Below are positions 34,920-43,758 of a stretch of 64,000 nt of DNA, in pieces. The notes under the pieces were generated by a model. That model made no database searches. It was not told the origin of the DNA and saw only the letters and a program-made list of their open reading frames with translations. The number at the start of each line of letters is the position of its first letter. The first letter of the stretch is position 1. The stretch is from Oscillatoriaceae cyanobacterium Prado104 (GTDB lineage Bacteria > Cyanobacteriota > Cyanobacteriia > Cyanobacteriales > Microcoleaceae). The stretch covers positions 28,707 to 92,706 of the forward strand of contig JALOON010000009.1 in NCBI GenBank assembly GCA_025454405.1. Direction: 5' to 3'. The position numbers and the translations under genes are program-made.

Positions 34920-36572
34920 GTGTTCAGCCTAGTTCAAAACACTTCTCGCAAAGGAGAAATTCTAGAGGTCGTCTTCCGCAACGGTTGGGATTACATGAAA
35001 CGCCTCCTAACCGGCAGCAAAACCGACGAGCCCAGTCTCCCGACACCCGCTGTGCTGCGCAATATTCTCATAGAATTAGGCCCGGTTTTTGTCAAATTGG
35101 GGCAATTGCTGAGTACCCGTCCCGATTTGTTGCCTGCCAGCTACATTGAGATTCTCTCTACCCTGCAAGCGGAAGTGCCGCCCGTACCGTGGTCGCAAGT
35201 AGAAGCTATCGTCCGGATGGAACTCAAACAACCTCTCGAAACTACTTTTGCTAAATTTAACACCGAAGCGATCGCAGCAGGTTCGATCGCCCAAACTCAC
35301 AAAGCTACTCTCAAAGACGGCCGGGAAGTCGCCCTGAAAATTCAGCGTCCCGGTATAGAAATTGTTATCGAACAAGATATCGCTGTACTCCGAGGTTTGG
35401 CAGAACTTGTCATGCTTACGGACTTCGGCCAACAATACGATATTGTCGCCCTAGCAGAAGAATTTGCAGTCGCCCTCCGCGCCGAATTAGACTTTACTCA
35501 AGAAGCCGGCTACACTGACGAACTGCGCCGCAACTTATCTAAAAGCAACTGGTTCGATCCCTCACAAATTGTATTGCCAGAAATTCATTGGGAATTAACG
35601 ACCAAAAAACTCTTAGTCATGGAATGGCTGAACGGAGTGCCGATTCTGTTAGGAGATTTGCAAGGAATCCGCCACAAAGGAGATGCCAATGCCGAACGCG
35701 AAGAAATTACCACGCTGCTTTGTCGCGCTTTCTTCAAGCAGTTATATGTTGATGGATTCTTTCATGCAGACCCGCATCCAGGCAATATTTTTTATCTCAA
35801 AGACGGTCGGATCGGGCTGTTAGATTGCGGCATGGTCGGCAGGTTGGACCCGCGCACCCAACAAAATTTAACAGAAATGTTGCTGGCAATTGTCGATCTA
35901 GACTCTCAACGATGCACTCAATTAACCTTGCAAATGGCAGAATTTGCCCAACCGACAAGTTTGGCAAATCTCGAAAACGATTTAGCTCGAATGTTGCGCA
36001 AATATTATAATGTAAGTTTGTCGCAAATGAACTTGTCCGAAATCTTTTATGAAGTGCTGGAAATCACCCGCAAAAATAAAATTCGGCTGCCCAGCAATCT
36101 CGGTTTGTATGCCAAAACTCTCGCTAATTTAGAAGGACTAGCGCGTTCTTTCAATCCGCGATTTAACATTATAGAACAGGTGAAACCGCTGATGACAGAT
36201 TTGTTTCGGCGGCAGCTATTCGGAGACGATCCGGTGCAGCTTTTGCTGAGAACTGCTTTGGATGTGAAAAGTTTATCTTTGCAATCGCCGCGACAGTTGG
36301 AAGTGTTGTTAGATCGGGTTACTTCGGAAACTTTGAAGTGGAATTTAACGCTGAAAGATCTCGATCCGCTGCGTCGTACTGTGGGGGATGCTGCGAACCG
36401 ACTTTCTTTTAGTATTGTGGTGGGTTCTTTGATTGTGGGGGCGGCGATTATTTCTTCTAACAGTCAAACTTCTCAGCTATCTTTTTTAAGCAATGGTTTG
36501 TTTGGGGCTGCAAGCTTTTTGGGTTTGTGGTTAGTAATTAGTATCTTGCGATCGGGTCGTTTGCGCAGTTAA
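34920..36572 (+). CDS. ABC1/UbiB (AarF) family atypical kinase
   Basis: 550 residues from a GTG start at 34920 with GGAGG five bases upstream. ABC1 hallmarks: VFVKLGQLLSTRPDLLP (the KxGQ motif), ATLKDGREVALKIQRPG (the nucleotide-binding lysine), MEWLNGVPI, HADPHPGN (catalytic loop) and LLDCGMVG (DFG equivalent). Two membrane helices lie at the C-terminus (about 500-545). UbiB/ABC1 proteins support ubiquinone or, in plastids and cyanobacteria, plastoquinone/tocopherol and pigment metabolism; the exact role here is inferred. Monocistronic by layout. Confidence 0.92.
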   Translation: MFSLVQNTSRKGEILEVVFRNGWDYMKRLLTGSKTDEPSLPTPAVLRNILIELGPVFVKLGQLLSTRPDLLPASYIEILSTLQAEVPPVPWSQVEAIVRMELKQPLETTFAKFNTEAIAAGSIAQTHKATLKDGREVALKIQRPGIEIVIEQDIAVLRGLAELVMLTDFGQQYDIVALAEEFAVALRAELDFTQEAGYTDELRRNLSKSNWFDPSQIVLPEIHWELTTKKLLVMEWLNGVPILLGDLQGIRHKGDANAEREEITTLLCRAFFKQLYVDGFFHADPHPGNIFYLKDGRIGLLDCGMVGRLDPRTQQNLTEMLLAIVDLDSQRCTQLTLQMAEFAQPTSLANLENDLARMLRKYYNVSLSQMNLSEIFYEVLEITRKNKIRLPSNLGLYAKTLANLEGLARSFNPRFNIIEQVKPLMTDLFRRQLFGDDPVQLLLRTALDVKSLSLQSPRQLEVLLDRVTSETLKWNLTLKDLDPLRRTVGDAANRLSFSIVVGSLIVGAAIISSNSQTSQLSFLSNGLFGAASFLGLWLVISILRSGRLRS

Positions 36573-36586
36573 GAAGCTAAATGTAG

Positions 36587-37480
36587 CTAAAGCGGTTGTT
36601 GGGTTGCTGGATGCGGTTCTTCTGGCAAAGGAATAAACTCTGTTTCTTCAGGAACTCGATCGAACTTTCCCTGCACCCAATCTTGCTTTGCTTGTTCGAT
36701 GCGATCGAGACTGCTGGAAACAAAATTCCACCACTTATATCGCTTGCCGACAGGTTCGCCGCCAACTACCATGCAGCGGGCATTGCTATTAGCAGAAATG
36801 TTGACCGATGCGCCTGAATTTAGCACCGCTAACCGATGTTGTTCTAGAGGCAATGCGTCGATCGAAATCCCTTCTGTGACGCTATAAATTGCCAGTTCGC
36901 TGTAGAATCCCGGTAAGGTAAATTGCTTGCCAGGAGCGAGTTTTGCGTCCAAATAAATTATCGGTGAAAATGTTTGGACTGGGGAGGCTCGATCGAACGC
37001 CTCACCCGCAATTAGAGTAAACGAAACTCCTGCCTCCTCCCAAACAGGCAAATCGGTTGCCGGATGGTGCCGAAACCAGGGTTCGGTTTCTTCGTGTTCG
37101 TCGGGAAGCGCCACCCAGGTTTGGATGCCGTGTAAAATGGCTTTTTTGGCGCGATCCTGGGGCGAACGTTCGGAGTGGACGATGCCCCGCCCTGCCGTCA
37201 TCCAATTTACCGCCCCCGGATGGATTTCTTGAACGCTGCCGACACTATCGCGATGCAGCAACACGCCATCAAACAGGTAGGTCACGGTTGCTAAATTGAT
37301 GTGCGGGTGCGGCCTGACATCGACGCCCTTACCCGGTGGAAATACCGCAGGACCGAGATGGTCAAAAAATATGAAGGGGCCTACCGTTGTCAGAACATCC
37401 GAAGGCAGCAGGCGGCGGGCTTGAAATCCGCCTAAATCTTGAATGTGGGGTTCAATGAGGTGCTGGATGCTGTGCGTCAT
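36587..37480 (-). CDS. Pirin family protein
   Basis: 297 residues. Bicupin: the N-terminal pirin domain has the metal ligands in DVRPHPHINLATVTYLFDG and GRGIVHSER (H-x-H, H, E), while the C-terminal half is the pirin_C domain ending in GGEPVGKRYKWWNFVSSS. Pirins are Fe-binding, with quercetinase or regulatory activity reported in some. Cytosolic. Convergent with the ABC1 kinase gene with only 14 bp between their ends. Confidence 0.92.
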   Translation of the reverse strand: MTHSIQHLIEPHIQDLGGFQARRLLPSDVLTTVGPFIFFDHLGPAVFPPGKGVDVRPHPHINLATVTYLFDGVLLHRDSVGSVQEIHPGAVNWMTAGRGIVHSERSPQDRAKKAILHGIQTWVALPDEHEETEPWFRHHPATDLPVWEEAGVSFTLIAGEAFDRASPVQTFSPIIYLDAKLAPGKQFTLPGFYSELAIYSVTEGISIDALPLEQHRLAVLNSGASVNISANSNARCMVVGGEPVGKRYKWWNFVSSSLDRIEQAKQDWVQGKFDRVPEETEFIPLPEEPHPATQQPL

Positions 37481-37527
37481 GATGTTGGTAAAGTCGCCTG
37501 GCTGAGACTAGCGCGTGAGGGTCTAGA

Positions 37528-37612
37528 AAACGGGTTTTTTACGATAATACTTGGTTCCAGCCCGCAGATTTTGGTAAAAACCCGGTTTCTGTGGCGGAGT
37601 GCGTCCGGGACT
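37528..37612. repeat. Dispersed GAAACCGGGTTTT-type element
   Basis: GAAAACGGGTTTTTTACGATAA and AAAAACCCGGTTTCTGTGG with GTGCGTCCGGGACT after it; same layout as at 28250 and 49707. Confidence 0.65.
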
Positions 37613-37722
37613 GTTAGCTAATAGCTTATCGAGAAATAGGCGTGAAATCCCGTCCTCTGAGATTGACCAAAAAGTCAAATCTTTTGTATATAATGAGAAC
37701 ATTGTGCACTGCGGAAACCATT

Positions 37723-38814
37723 ATGGACGAGATCGAATATGCCAGACTCTATCAAGAACTGGCAGCAATTCTTAACGAATTTAATTTGGGGTGGGTAGCG
37801 AAGGAAGTAGCCGATACAGTAGAGATAGGCAAAACGATTCAAGAGCGATCGCCCAAGCGAAAAACTCCGCTGTTAAAGATAGAAGAATACACGGCGAAAG
37901 AACAACTTTTGATGTTAATTGATGCGGTGGAGCAAGCAACGGTGAATACTTCCGAAATGGAAGATGAAATTGCTTATTTCTTGAAAGTAGAATCGGAAAC
38001 TTCTCCCCTCGGAACAAAAATTACTTTTGCAGCCAACGACGCCGCATCCGCCAAAACGATCGAATTTACCTCTAACGTTACAAGCCCGCGCAACAAACAG
38101 GCGATCGCCCTGAAAAGACTGCTGGAAAAATTGCCCTCGGAACCGAGCAACTACGCTACAAATGCAGAAATTAGAAGCAAATTAAGCAATGCTGTAAATC
38201 CCGAATTTAGCGACGCTGCGGAACAAGCAAACATTTTTGATGTTTACTTATTTACCATCCTGTTGAAAGCCATTGCTAATGAAGGAGGGATTATTTATTA
38301 TAACACAGTTTTAGATGATGAAACGCCACAGTATTTAACCTTTAGAAAAAGTCCGGGAAAAATTCACGGCACCGCCCAGCCCTACACTCATGCTGTAGTC
38401 GAATTTCCCGGCAAACCAACCCTGGAAGTTCACCTCGGCGTCAAAGTTCAAGGTAGGGCGGGAGTTTTGCACAATTGCAACCTGTTAATCCTGTACGAAA
38501 AAGAAGCAAATATGTGCCGCTTGCTGAAGCGGGAACCGCGACACTCACAAGTAATTTTAGCGGTAAAATCTTTGCATTCTACATCGGAGCTCAAGCTAGA
38601 AATGGCGGGTTCGTTTATTGGATTGGCGTCAGATATTCGGTACGAAGGTGGCAGTTATTTTATTTCTAACAGCTACTCCGAACCCGTAGCAAAACTGCTG
38701 ACGATCGCCCGCAAAAAATGGGAACACAATATCTTGCCTAGAGCTACCAACGATGTTAATAGATTGATGTACTCGTTTCAAACAATCTTTAAAGACTTTA
38801 AGGCAAGAAACTAG
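37723..38814 (+). CDS. Protein of unknown function, possibly a degenerate nuclease fold
   Basis: 363 residues from the ATG at 37723 (MDEIEYARLYQELAAIL); ATGs at 37642 and 37693 are also in frame. The N-terminal 90 residues are helical. The C-terminal half contains LEVHLGVKVQGRAGVLHNCN, then SQVILAVKSLHST, and AGSFIGLASDIRYEG. From memory, related proteins have a GVxHExD..ECK arrangement typical of PD-(D/E)xK nucleases; here the positions read HNCN and AVK, so key acids would be missing. That comparison is inference. No signal or membrane segment. Stand-alone gene. Confidence 0.7.
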   Translation: MDEIEYARLYQELAAILNEFNLGWVAKEVADTVEIGKTIQERSPKRKTPLLKIEEYTAKEQLLMLIDAVEQATVNTSEMEDEIAYFLKVESETSPLGTKITFAANDAASAKTIEFTSNVTSPRNKQAIALKRLLEKLPSEPSNYATNAEIRSKLSNAVNPEFSDAAEQANIFDVYLFTILLKAIANEGGIIYYNTVLDDETPQYLTFRKSPGKIHGTAQPYTHAVVEFPGKPTLEVHLGVKVQGRAGVLHNCNLLILYEKEANMCRLLKREPRHSQVILAVKSLHSTSELKLEMAGSFIGLASDIRYEGGSYFISNSYSEPVAKLLTIARKKWEHNILPRATNDVNRLMYSFQTIFKDFKARN

Positions 38815-38815
38815 G

Positions 38816-38875
38816 TTTGTAGTGCGGACTTCAGTCCGTAAAAGAAGGACTGAAGTCCCTACTACGAACCTAGTT
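38816..38875. repeat. Inverted repeat of the GGACTTCAGTCC family
   Basis: GTTTGTAGTGCGGACTTCAGT at the left and ACTGAAGTCCCTACTACGAAC at the right are imperfect inverses just after the stop codon. Possible terminator between convergent genes. Confidence 0.7.
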
Positions 38876-38917
38876 TGCGATAGCGGTAGTTGCGCGCCGC
38901 GCACCGTATTTCGATTA

Positions 38918-39346
38918 TTACATATATTCAGCCATTGATTTTTCCAATCGATCGAGCAATGTATCGACATCGGCTGCTGCTTCCTCAAAACACGCGGGAG
39001 GTGGCGGTTCCGTTTCAAATAAAATCAACTTAATTTCACCTTCGCCGATCGCGACAATCGCCACTTCTTTTTCAGGTTTGTGAGCCTTCAAAACTCCTAA
39101 AATTTCCTGAATGTGGTTTTTGACTTGGCGGTTCAATTCCTCGATCGCTTCTTGTTTGCAATACACGAAACGAGGCTTTTCTACCACATCAATTCCCAAA
39201 ACATCATCGCTTTCCTCGCCCCTTTCCAAAAATAGCCCCCAAGCCAAAGCAGCCAATTCTTGTTTGTTATCTTTCACAAATTTATCCAACTTGCGACGCC
39301 AGCTATTGGGATCGGGTTTGGACTCGGGGCTATCAAATAGAAACAT
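38918..39346 (-). CDS. Conserved-looking acidic protein of unknown function
   Basis: 142 residues. Features: WRRKLDKFVKDNKQELAALAWGLFLERGE near the start (helical), DDVLGIDVVEKPRFVYCKQEAIEELNRQV, and EVAIVAIGEGEIKLILFE, then PPPPACFEEAAADVDTLLDRLE. No signal or membrane helix. I believe similar proteins are widespread in cyanobacteria, but I cannot name the family or function. The start codon ATG is followed by FLFDSPES; the upstream region is repeat DNA. Confidence 0.7.
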   Translation of the reverse strand: MFLFDSPESKPDPNSWRRKLDKFVKDNKQELAALAWGLFLERGEESDDVLGIDVVEKPRFVYCKQEAIEELNRQVKNHIQEILGVLKAHKPEKEVAIVAIGEGEIKLILFETEPPPPACFEEAAADVDTLLDRLEKSMAEYM

Positions 39347-39379
39347 TTTCCCTCTTTGCTTGTAGAAACTAATATCTTG

Positions 39380-39805
39380 CAGTCATCAGTCAGGAGTCAT
39401 TAGTGCGAGCTTAAGCGCTCGCAAACGTTATTAGCCATCAGTCATTAGTTATAAGTTAAAATAACAACTGTCAACTGTCAACTATCAATCGAACGACGAT
39501 CGCGAGCGGGGACGATCGCACTCAACAACTATCAAATGTCAACTCTCAACTCTCTTTAAACTCAAAACTCAAAACTCCCGAAAAACTCAAAACTCCCAAA
39601 CCTCTCAACTCTCTTGACAACTCAAAACTCAAAATTCAAAACTCAAAACTCCCGAAAAACTCAAAATTCAAAACTCAAAACTCCCGAAAAACTCAAAACT
39701 CAAAACTCAAAACTCCCGAAAAACTCAAAACTCAAAATTCAAAACTCCCGAAAAACTCAAAACTCAAAATTCAAAACTTAAAACTCCCGAAAAACTCAAA
39801 ACTAT
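39380..39805. repeat. Large repeat field: CTCAAAACTC heptamers and a GCGAGCGGGGAC block
   Basis: AACTCAAAACTCAAAACTCCC units repeat over 260 bp between the ABC exporter's 3' end and 39549, with TGTCAACTGTCAACTATCAA and a GCGAGCGGGGACGATCGCA copy before it. No gene is visible in the 455 bp. The field reaches the exporter's stop codon at 39802. Confidence 0.8.
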
Positions 39806-41601
39806 TTTATCCCAGACTGCACGCGCCAGAGCGACGCATAAACTCCGTTATATTCGATCAGTTGTTCGTGCAAGCCGGATTCAATGACTCTACCTTTTTC
39901 CATGACGCAAATACAGTCAGCATTGCGGATAGTAGAAAGGCGGTGGGCGATCGCAATTGTAGTGCGATTTTTGGTAATTCGATCGAGCGATCGTTGAATT
40001 GCAGCCTCAGTCTCGTTATCCACCGCTGAAGTAGCTTCATCGAGAATCAAAATTGGCGGATTCTTCAAAACAGCCCTCGCAATAGCAATTCGCTGTCGCT
40101 GTCCCCCCGACAATTTTTGACCCCGTTCCCCGACAATCGTATCGTAACCTAACGGCAATTGCACGATAAATTCGTGAGCTTCAGCAATTTTAGCAGCTTT
40201 TACTATCTCTTCGTTTGTGGCATCAAAACTGCCATAAGCAATATTTTCTGCTACCGTACCGTGAAACAAAAATACATCTTGACTCACCAATCCGATCGCC
40301 CTGCGCAAATCTCGCAAATTCAGTTTCGCGATATCGATTCCATCCAAACTAATCTGACCGTATTGGATATCGTAAAACCTCAAAATTAATTTGACCAACG
40401 TACTTTTTCCCGAACCAGTCGCGCCGACGATCGCCGTTGTTTTTCCCGCCGGCAGCGCCAGCGAAAAATACCGCAGAACGGGCATTCTTTCGTTGTAAGA
40501 AAAGGTGACATTTTTAAATTCCAGCGCGCCTTTAATCGAACTGATTGGCAGCCGAATATCTCCTGTAGGAATGGCGATCGGAGTATCCAATAAATTCAGT
40601 ACCCGATTAGTAGAAGCCATAGCGCGTTGGTAGCGATCTAGAGTCTCTCCCAACCGAGTCAGAGGCCACAGCAACCACTGAGTTAAAAACACCAAAACGC
40701 TGTAAGTTCCCACAGACAACCTGCCAGCCTCTACTTCCAAAGCGCCGTAAAATAACGTGGCAATAAACCCCACGAAAACCACAACTCGAATCAGCGGAAT
40801 AAAAGCAGCCGACAGGACGATCGCCCGTCGATTGCTTTGGCGGTAAGCTTCACTTTGGTTCTTGATGCGCTGGCTTTCATAATCTTCAGCAGTAAAACTT
40901 TTAATCGTAGTAACTCCCGTTACATTATTTGCCAATTGTCCGTTGAGCAAACTCACTTTTTCGCGAACTTCAGCATAGAGAGGAGTCAAGCTATTTTGAA
41001 AGGCGATCGAACTCCAAACAATAAACGGAATTGGCAGTATTGATAGAGTTGCCACCTTGGGAGAGACAGCAAAAAAAGCCGTACCGATCGTGATTAAGGT
41101 TACAATTAATTGAATGATTTCATTAGCGCCACCGTCTAAAAACCGTTCTAGTTGATTGATATCATCATTCAGAATAGATATCAAACCGCCCGTACTGCTT
41201 TCTTCAAAATAAGCTAATTCTAAGTCTTGCAAATGGGTATAAGCATCCAAACGCAAATCGTGTTCGATATTTTGAGCTAAATTGCGCCACAAATAATCGT
41301 AAGCATATTGAAATAATGACTCCAATCCCCAGACAATAAAACTCAAAGAAGTAATAACTACCAATTGCCAAAAATTATCTTTGATGCCCCAGTCAGCGAG
41401 GAGAGAATCTTGCTGTTTGACCACCACATCGACGGCAATACCGATTAATGCTGGCGGTGCTAAATCGAAGATTTTATTGAAAGCTGAGCAGATCGCTGCC
41501 AGCCAAACTTGCCAGCGGTAGCGACGCCCGTATTTCAACAGTCGCTTGAGGGGATGCAAGGGTTTTGATGGCTTTGTCGGTGACGATTGAAAATCATTCA
41601 T
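39802..41601 (-). CDS. ABC exporter (ATPase/permease fusion)
   Basis: 599 residues. The N-terminal part (about 20-320) has six predicted membrane helices (e.g. FWQLVVITSLSFIVWGLESL, IIQLIVTLITIGTAFFAV). The C-terminal part is an ABC ATPase with Walker A GATGSGKSTLVKL, Q-loop VSQDVFLF, signature LSGGQRQRIAIARA, Walker B ILILDEATSAVD and H-loop IAHRLST. It is a half-size exporter of the MsbA/multidrug type that would work as a homodimer. Substrate unknown (lipid, drug or peptide). Stand-alone. Confidence 0.93.
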   Translation of the reverse strand: MNDFQSSPTKPSKPLHPLKRLLKYGRRYRWQVWLAAICSAFNKIFDLAPPALIGIAVDVVVKQQDSLLADWGIKDNFWQLVVITSLSFIVWGLESLFQYAYDYLWRNLAQNIEHDLRLDAYTHLQDLELAYFEESSTGGLISILNDDINQLERFLDGGANEIIQLIVTLITIGTAFFAVSPKVATLSILPIPFIVWSSIAFQNSLTPLYAEVREKVSLLNGQLANNVTGVTTIKSFTAEDYESQRIKNQSEAYRQSNRRAIVLSAAFIPLIRVVVFVGFIATLFYGALEVEAGRLSVGTYSVLVFLTQWLLWPLTRLGETLDRYQRAMASTNRVLNLLDTPIAIPTGDIRLPISSIKGALEFKNVTFSYNERMPVLRYFSLALPAGKTTAIVGATGSGKSTLVKLILRFYDIQYGQISLDGIDIAKLNLRDLRRAIGLVSQDVFLFHGTVAENIAYGSFDATNEEIVKAAKIAEAHEFIVQLPLGYDTIVGERGQKLSGGQRQRIAIARAVLKNPPILILDEATSAVDNETEAAIQRSLDRITKNRTTIAIAHRLSTIRNADCICVMEKGRVIESGLHEQLIEYNGVYASLWRVQSGIK

Positions 41602-41639
41602 GGGGAATATCGATCGGAACAGTCTCGGACAAACTGTGA

Positions 41640-41825
41640 ATCAAGAAACCGGGTTGTTTGCCAAACTTGAAGGTTTCAAGTAAGTATTTTCGCAAAAACT
41701 CAGGTTTATGGGGCCGGAGTGCGTCAGTCCTAATTACAGCAGATTGCAAGTTTCTGAAGTACACCCCAGAAACCCGGTTTCTTTAAGAAACCCGGTTTCT
41801 TTAAGAAACCCGGTTTCTTTCGTAC
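41640..41825. repeat. Dispersed element and three direct copies of AGAAACCCGGTTTCT
   Basis: An element with GAAACCGGGTTGTTTGCC at 41645 and GTGCGTCAGTCCTAATTA at about 41719 is followed at 41770-41820 by three AGAAACCCGGTTTCTTTA units in direct tandem. Between the RtcB and ABC exporter genes. Confidence 0.75.
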
Positions 41826-41880
41826 CTCACATACCACCAAAACTGCTGTATTTAATTTTGAATCCTCCAGCGTCCCGTTC

Positions 41881-43368
41881 CTAAGCTTTAAAAGTTAGCA
41901 CAGGCTTCATTTTAGCGACTAAATCGACCATTTGCGCCTCAACTTGCAGGTCAATTATCGGTTGAATTTGCTTGTAAGCGGCCGGTGCTTCTTCGATCCT
42001 GCGTTCTTCCCTTAAAGTAATGCAATCTACTCCAGTTAATCCCAAAGCTGCATCGCTTTTGTCTGCACCTTCGCGACTCATATCGAAGCGCGATCGCGCC
42101 CTGCCTGCACCATGTGAGGCTGAGTTCAAAAATCGATCGTTCCCCTTACCAACCAGCAAATAAGACGGCGCGCCCATCGAACCCGGTATAATTACAGGCT
42201 GGCCGGGATGTGCCGGACAAGCGCCTTTCCGAGTCACCCAACCGTCACCTTCAGCTAAGGTAATATTGTGAGGTAAATCGTATACTAAGGGAGCTTCGAG
42301 ATCCCCGAAAACTTGCCGCAACCGCAGGCGCAAAATTTCTGCTAGCAGCAAGCGGTTGATAAAACCGTAATTTGCAGCCGTCGCTTCGGCTTGCAGGTAG
42401 CTGCTGACAAGTTCGGGATTGGCTGCGACAGACAGGGGAAAAAGATTGGATTCTGGATATTTTAGCGATTTTGGCCAGGCTTCGCGCGCCCGATCGCGCC
42501 ACATTCCGCCGATGTATTTGCCGACATTCCGCGAGCCCGAGTGAACCATCACAGCGATTTGTCCCGAGCGCACTCCCCAAGTATAAGCAGTCGCTCGATC
42601 GAAGATTTCTTCAACGACTTGAATTTCGACAAAGTGATTGCCGCCACCGATGGTAGCTAACCCGCCATCCCTGACAGTGCCGTCTTTTGGAACTAATTCT
42701 GCAGGAGCCCATTGGATATCGCCATTCATGGAACCGCCGAGAAAAGTGCGTGAAGCGAAGCTATCCCGTAGGGAATTGCACTCTGATAATAATTGAGCGA
42801 GATCGGAATTAGTCGCGCTGCCGGTTGGCCGATCTAGCATACCTTCCAACCATCCGGGAATGCCGTGTTGGAACATCGCGCGCGAAGTGTTTGCACTCAT
42901 GCTGACATCGCGCGTGCCGAAGAAATAATCGCCTTTCATCAATTCCACAAAACGATCGCGCTGTGCTAGAAATCGATCTAGAGATAAATCTGCAACGTGC
43001 AATCGCATCCCGCAATTTATATCGGCACCGATAGCCGCCGGAATCACCATTTCTGATGTTTGGACGATCGAACCAATTGCCACTCCCGCATCTCCCGGAT
43101 GAAAATCGGGAGTCGCACAAGCGCGGCAAACGCAACCGCCTTGAGGGTGGCGCACTTGTGCCAGATTTGCTAACTGTTTGAGGGCTTTGGCTTCTACAGG
43201 AAAACCTTCGGGCAGCAAAACTTCTGCGGTTGTAGCACCAGCATTTTGCCAGTGTTTTTCTAAGGAACTATTGAGATGAATTGAGTAGACTTTGTTGTTG
43301 TAACTGACATCAAGACCTTGCCGAGACAAAGCTCGCAAAAGCCGGGGCAAATTTTTGGGCTGCTGCAT
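41881..43368 (-). CDS. rtcB: RtcB family RNA ligase-like protein
   Basis: 495 residues from the ATG at 43368; a TTG at 43395 in the same frame would add nine residues. RtcB motifs are present: IGADINCGMRL (metal-binding Asp and Cys), GGNHFVEIQ, VMVHSGSRNVG, YDLPHNITLAEGDGWVTRKG, IPGSMGAPSYLLVG and SASHGAGRARSR, which holds the histidine guanylated in RtcB. RtcB joins RNA 3'-phosphate/cyclic phosphate and 5'-OH ends using GTP and Mn2+. It is longer at the N-terminus than the E. coli enzyme and lacks an adjacent rtcA, so the bacterial role (RNA repair) is inferred. Confidence 0.92.
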   Translation of the reverse strand: MQQPKNLPRLLRALSRQGLDVSYNNKVYSIHLNSSLEKHWQNAGATTAEVLLPEGFPVEAKALKQLANLAQVRHPQGGCVCRACATPDFHPGDAGVAIGSIVQTSEMVIPAAIGADINCGMRLHVADLSLDRFLAQRDRFVELMKGDYFFGTRDVSMSANTSRAMFQHGIPGWLEGMLDRPTGSATNSDLAQLLSECNSLRDSFASRTFLGGSMNGDIQWAPAELVPKDGTVRDGGLATIGGGNHFVEIQVVEEIFDRATAYTWGVRSGQIAVMVHSGSRNVGKYIGGMWRDRAREAWPKSLKYPESNLFPLSVAANPELVSSYLQAEATAANYGFINRLLLAEILRLRLRQVFGDLEAPLVYDLPHNITLAEGDGWVTRKGACPAHPGQPVIIPGSMGAPSYLLVGKGNDRFLNSASHGAGRARSRFDMSREGADKSDAALGLTGVDCITLREERRIEEAPAAYKQIQPIIDLQVEAQMVDLVAKMKPVLTFKA

Positions 43369-43672
43369 AAGAATCTGTTGCGGGTTGCCAGGCAATTACC
43401 GCAAATTCAATGGTTGTTGTAGTGGATGAAATGTAGTGGATTCAAGATTTTGGTTCAGCAGCCGCAATCTTTAGTCAAGAGAAGCTGAAGGCAACTTTTC
43501 TACCTACTATAATTATTACACACAATTTTTAACCTGTCAACTAGAACTATTTTAGATTGGTAATTGGTAAGGGGTAATGGGTAAGCTGGTACACCTTCTC
43601 ATTTACATATTTTAATATAGTTTGGTTTTTTTGTACCTACCTACTTAGTCTTAGGGATAGGAGTGATTCGTT

Positions 43673-43756
43673 ATGGAATATGCTGTAAATGTAACAGGAC
43701 GCATAGGAGCGAAAAGAAACAGTGCGAGCATCCCTCAGGAACGATCGAACAGATAG
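43673..43756 (+). CDS. Possible 27-residue peptide
   Basis: ATG at 43673 with GGAG eight bases upstream; product MEYAVNVTGRIGAKRNSASI plus seven residues. It is basic and convergent with the pentapeptide gene (stops 3 bp apart). The ribosome binding site is the only positive evidence; it may be chance. The rest of the 390-bp gap 43369-43758 shows no gene. Confidence 0.2.
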   Translation: MEYAVNVTGRIGAKRNSASIPQERSNR

Positions 43757-43758
43757 AT

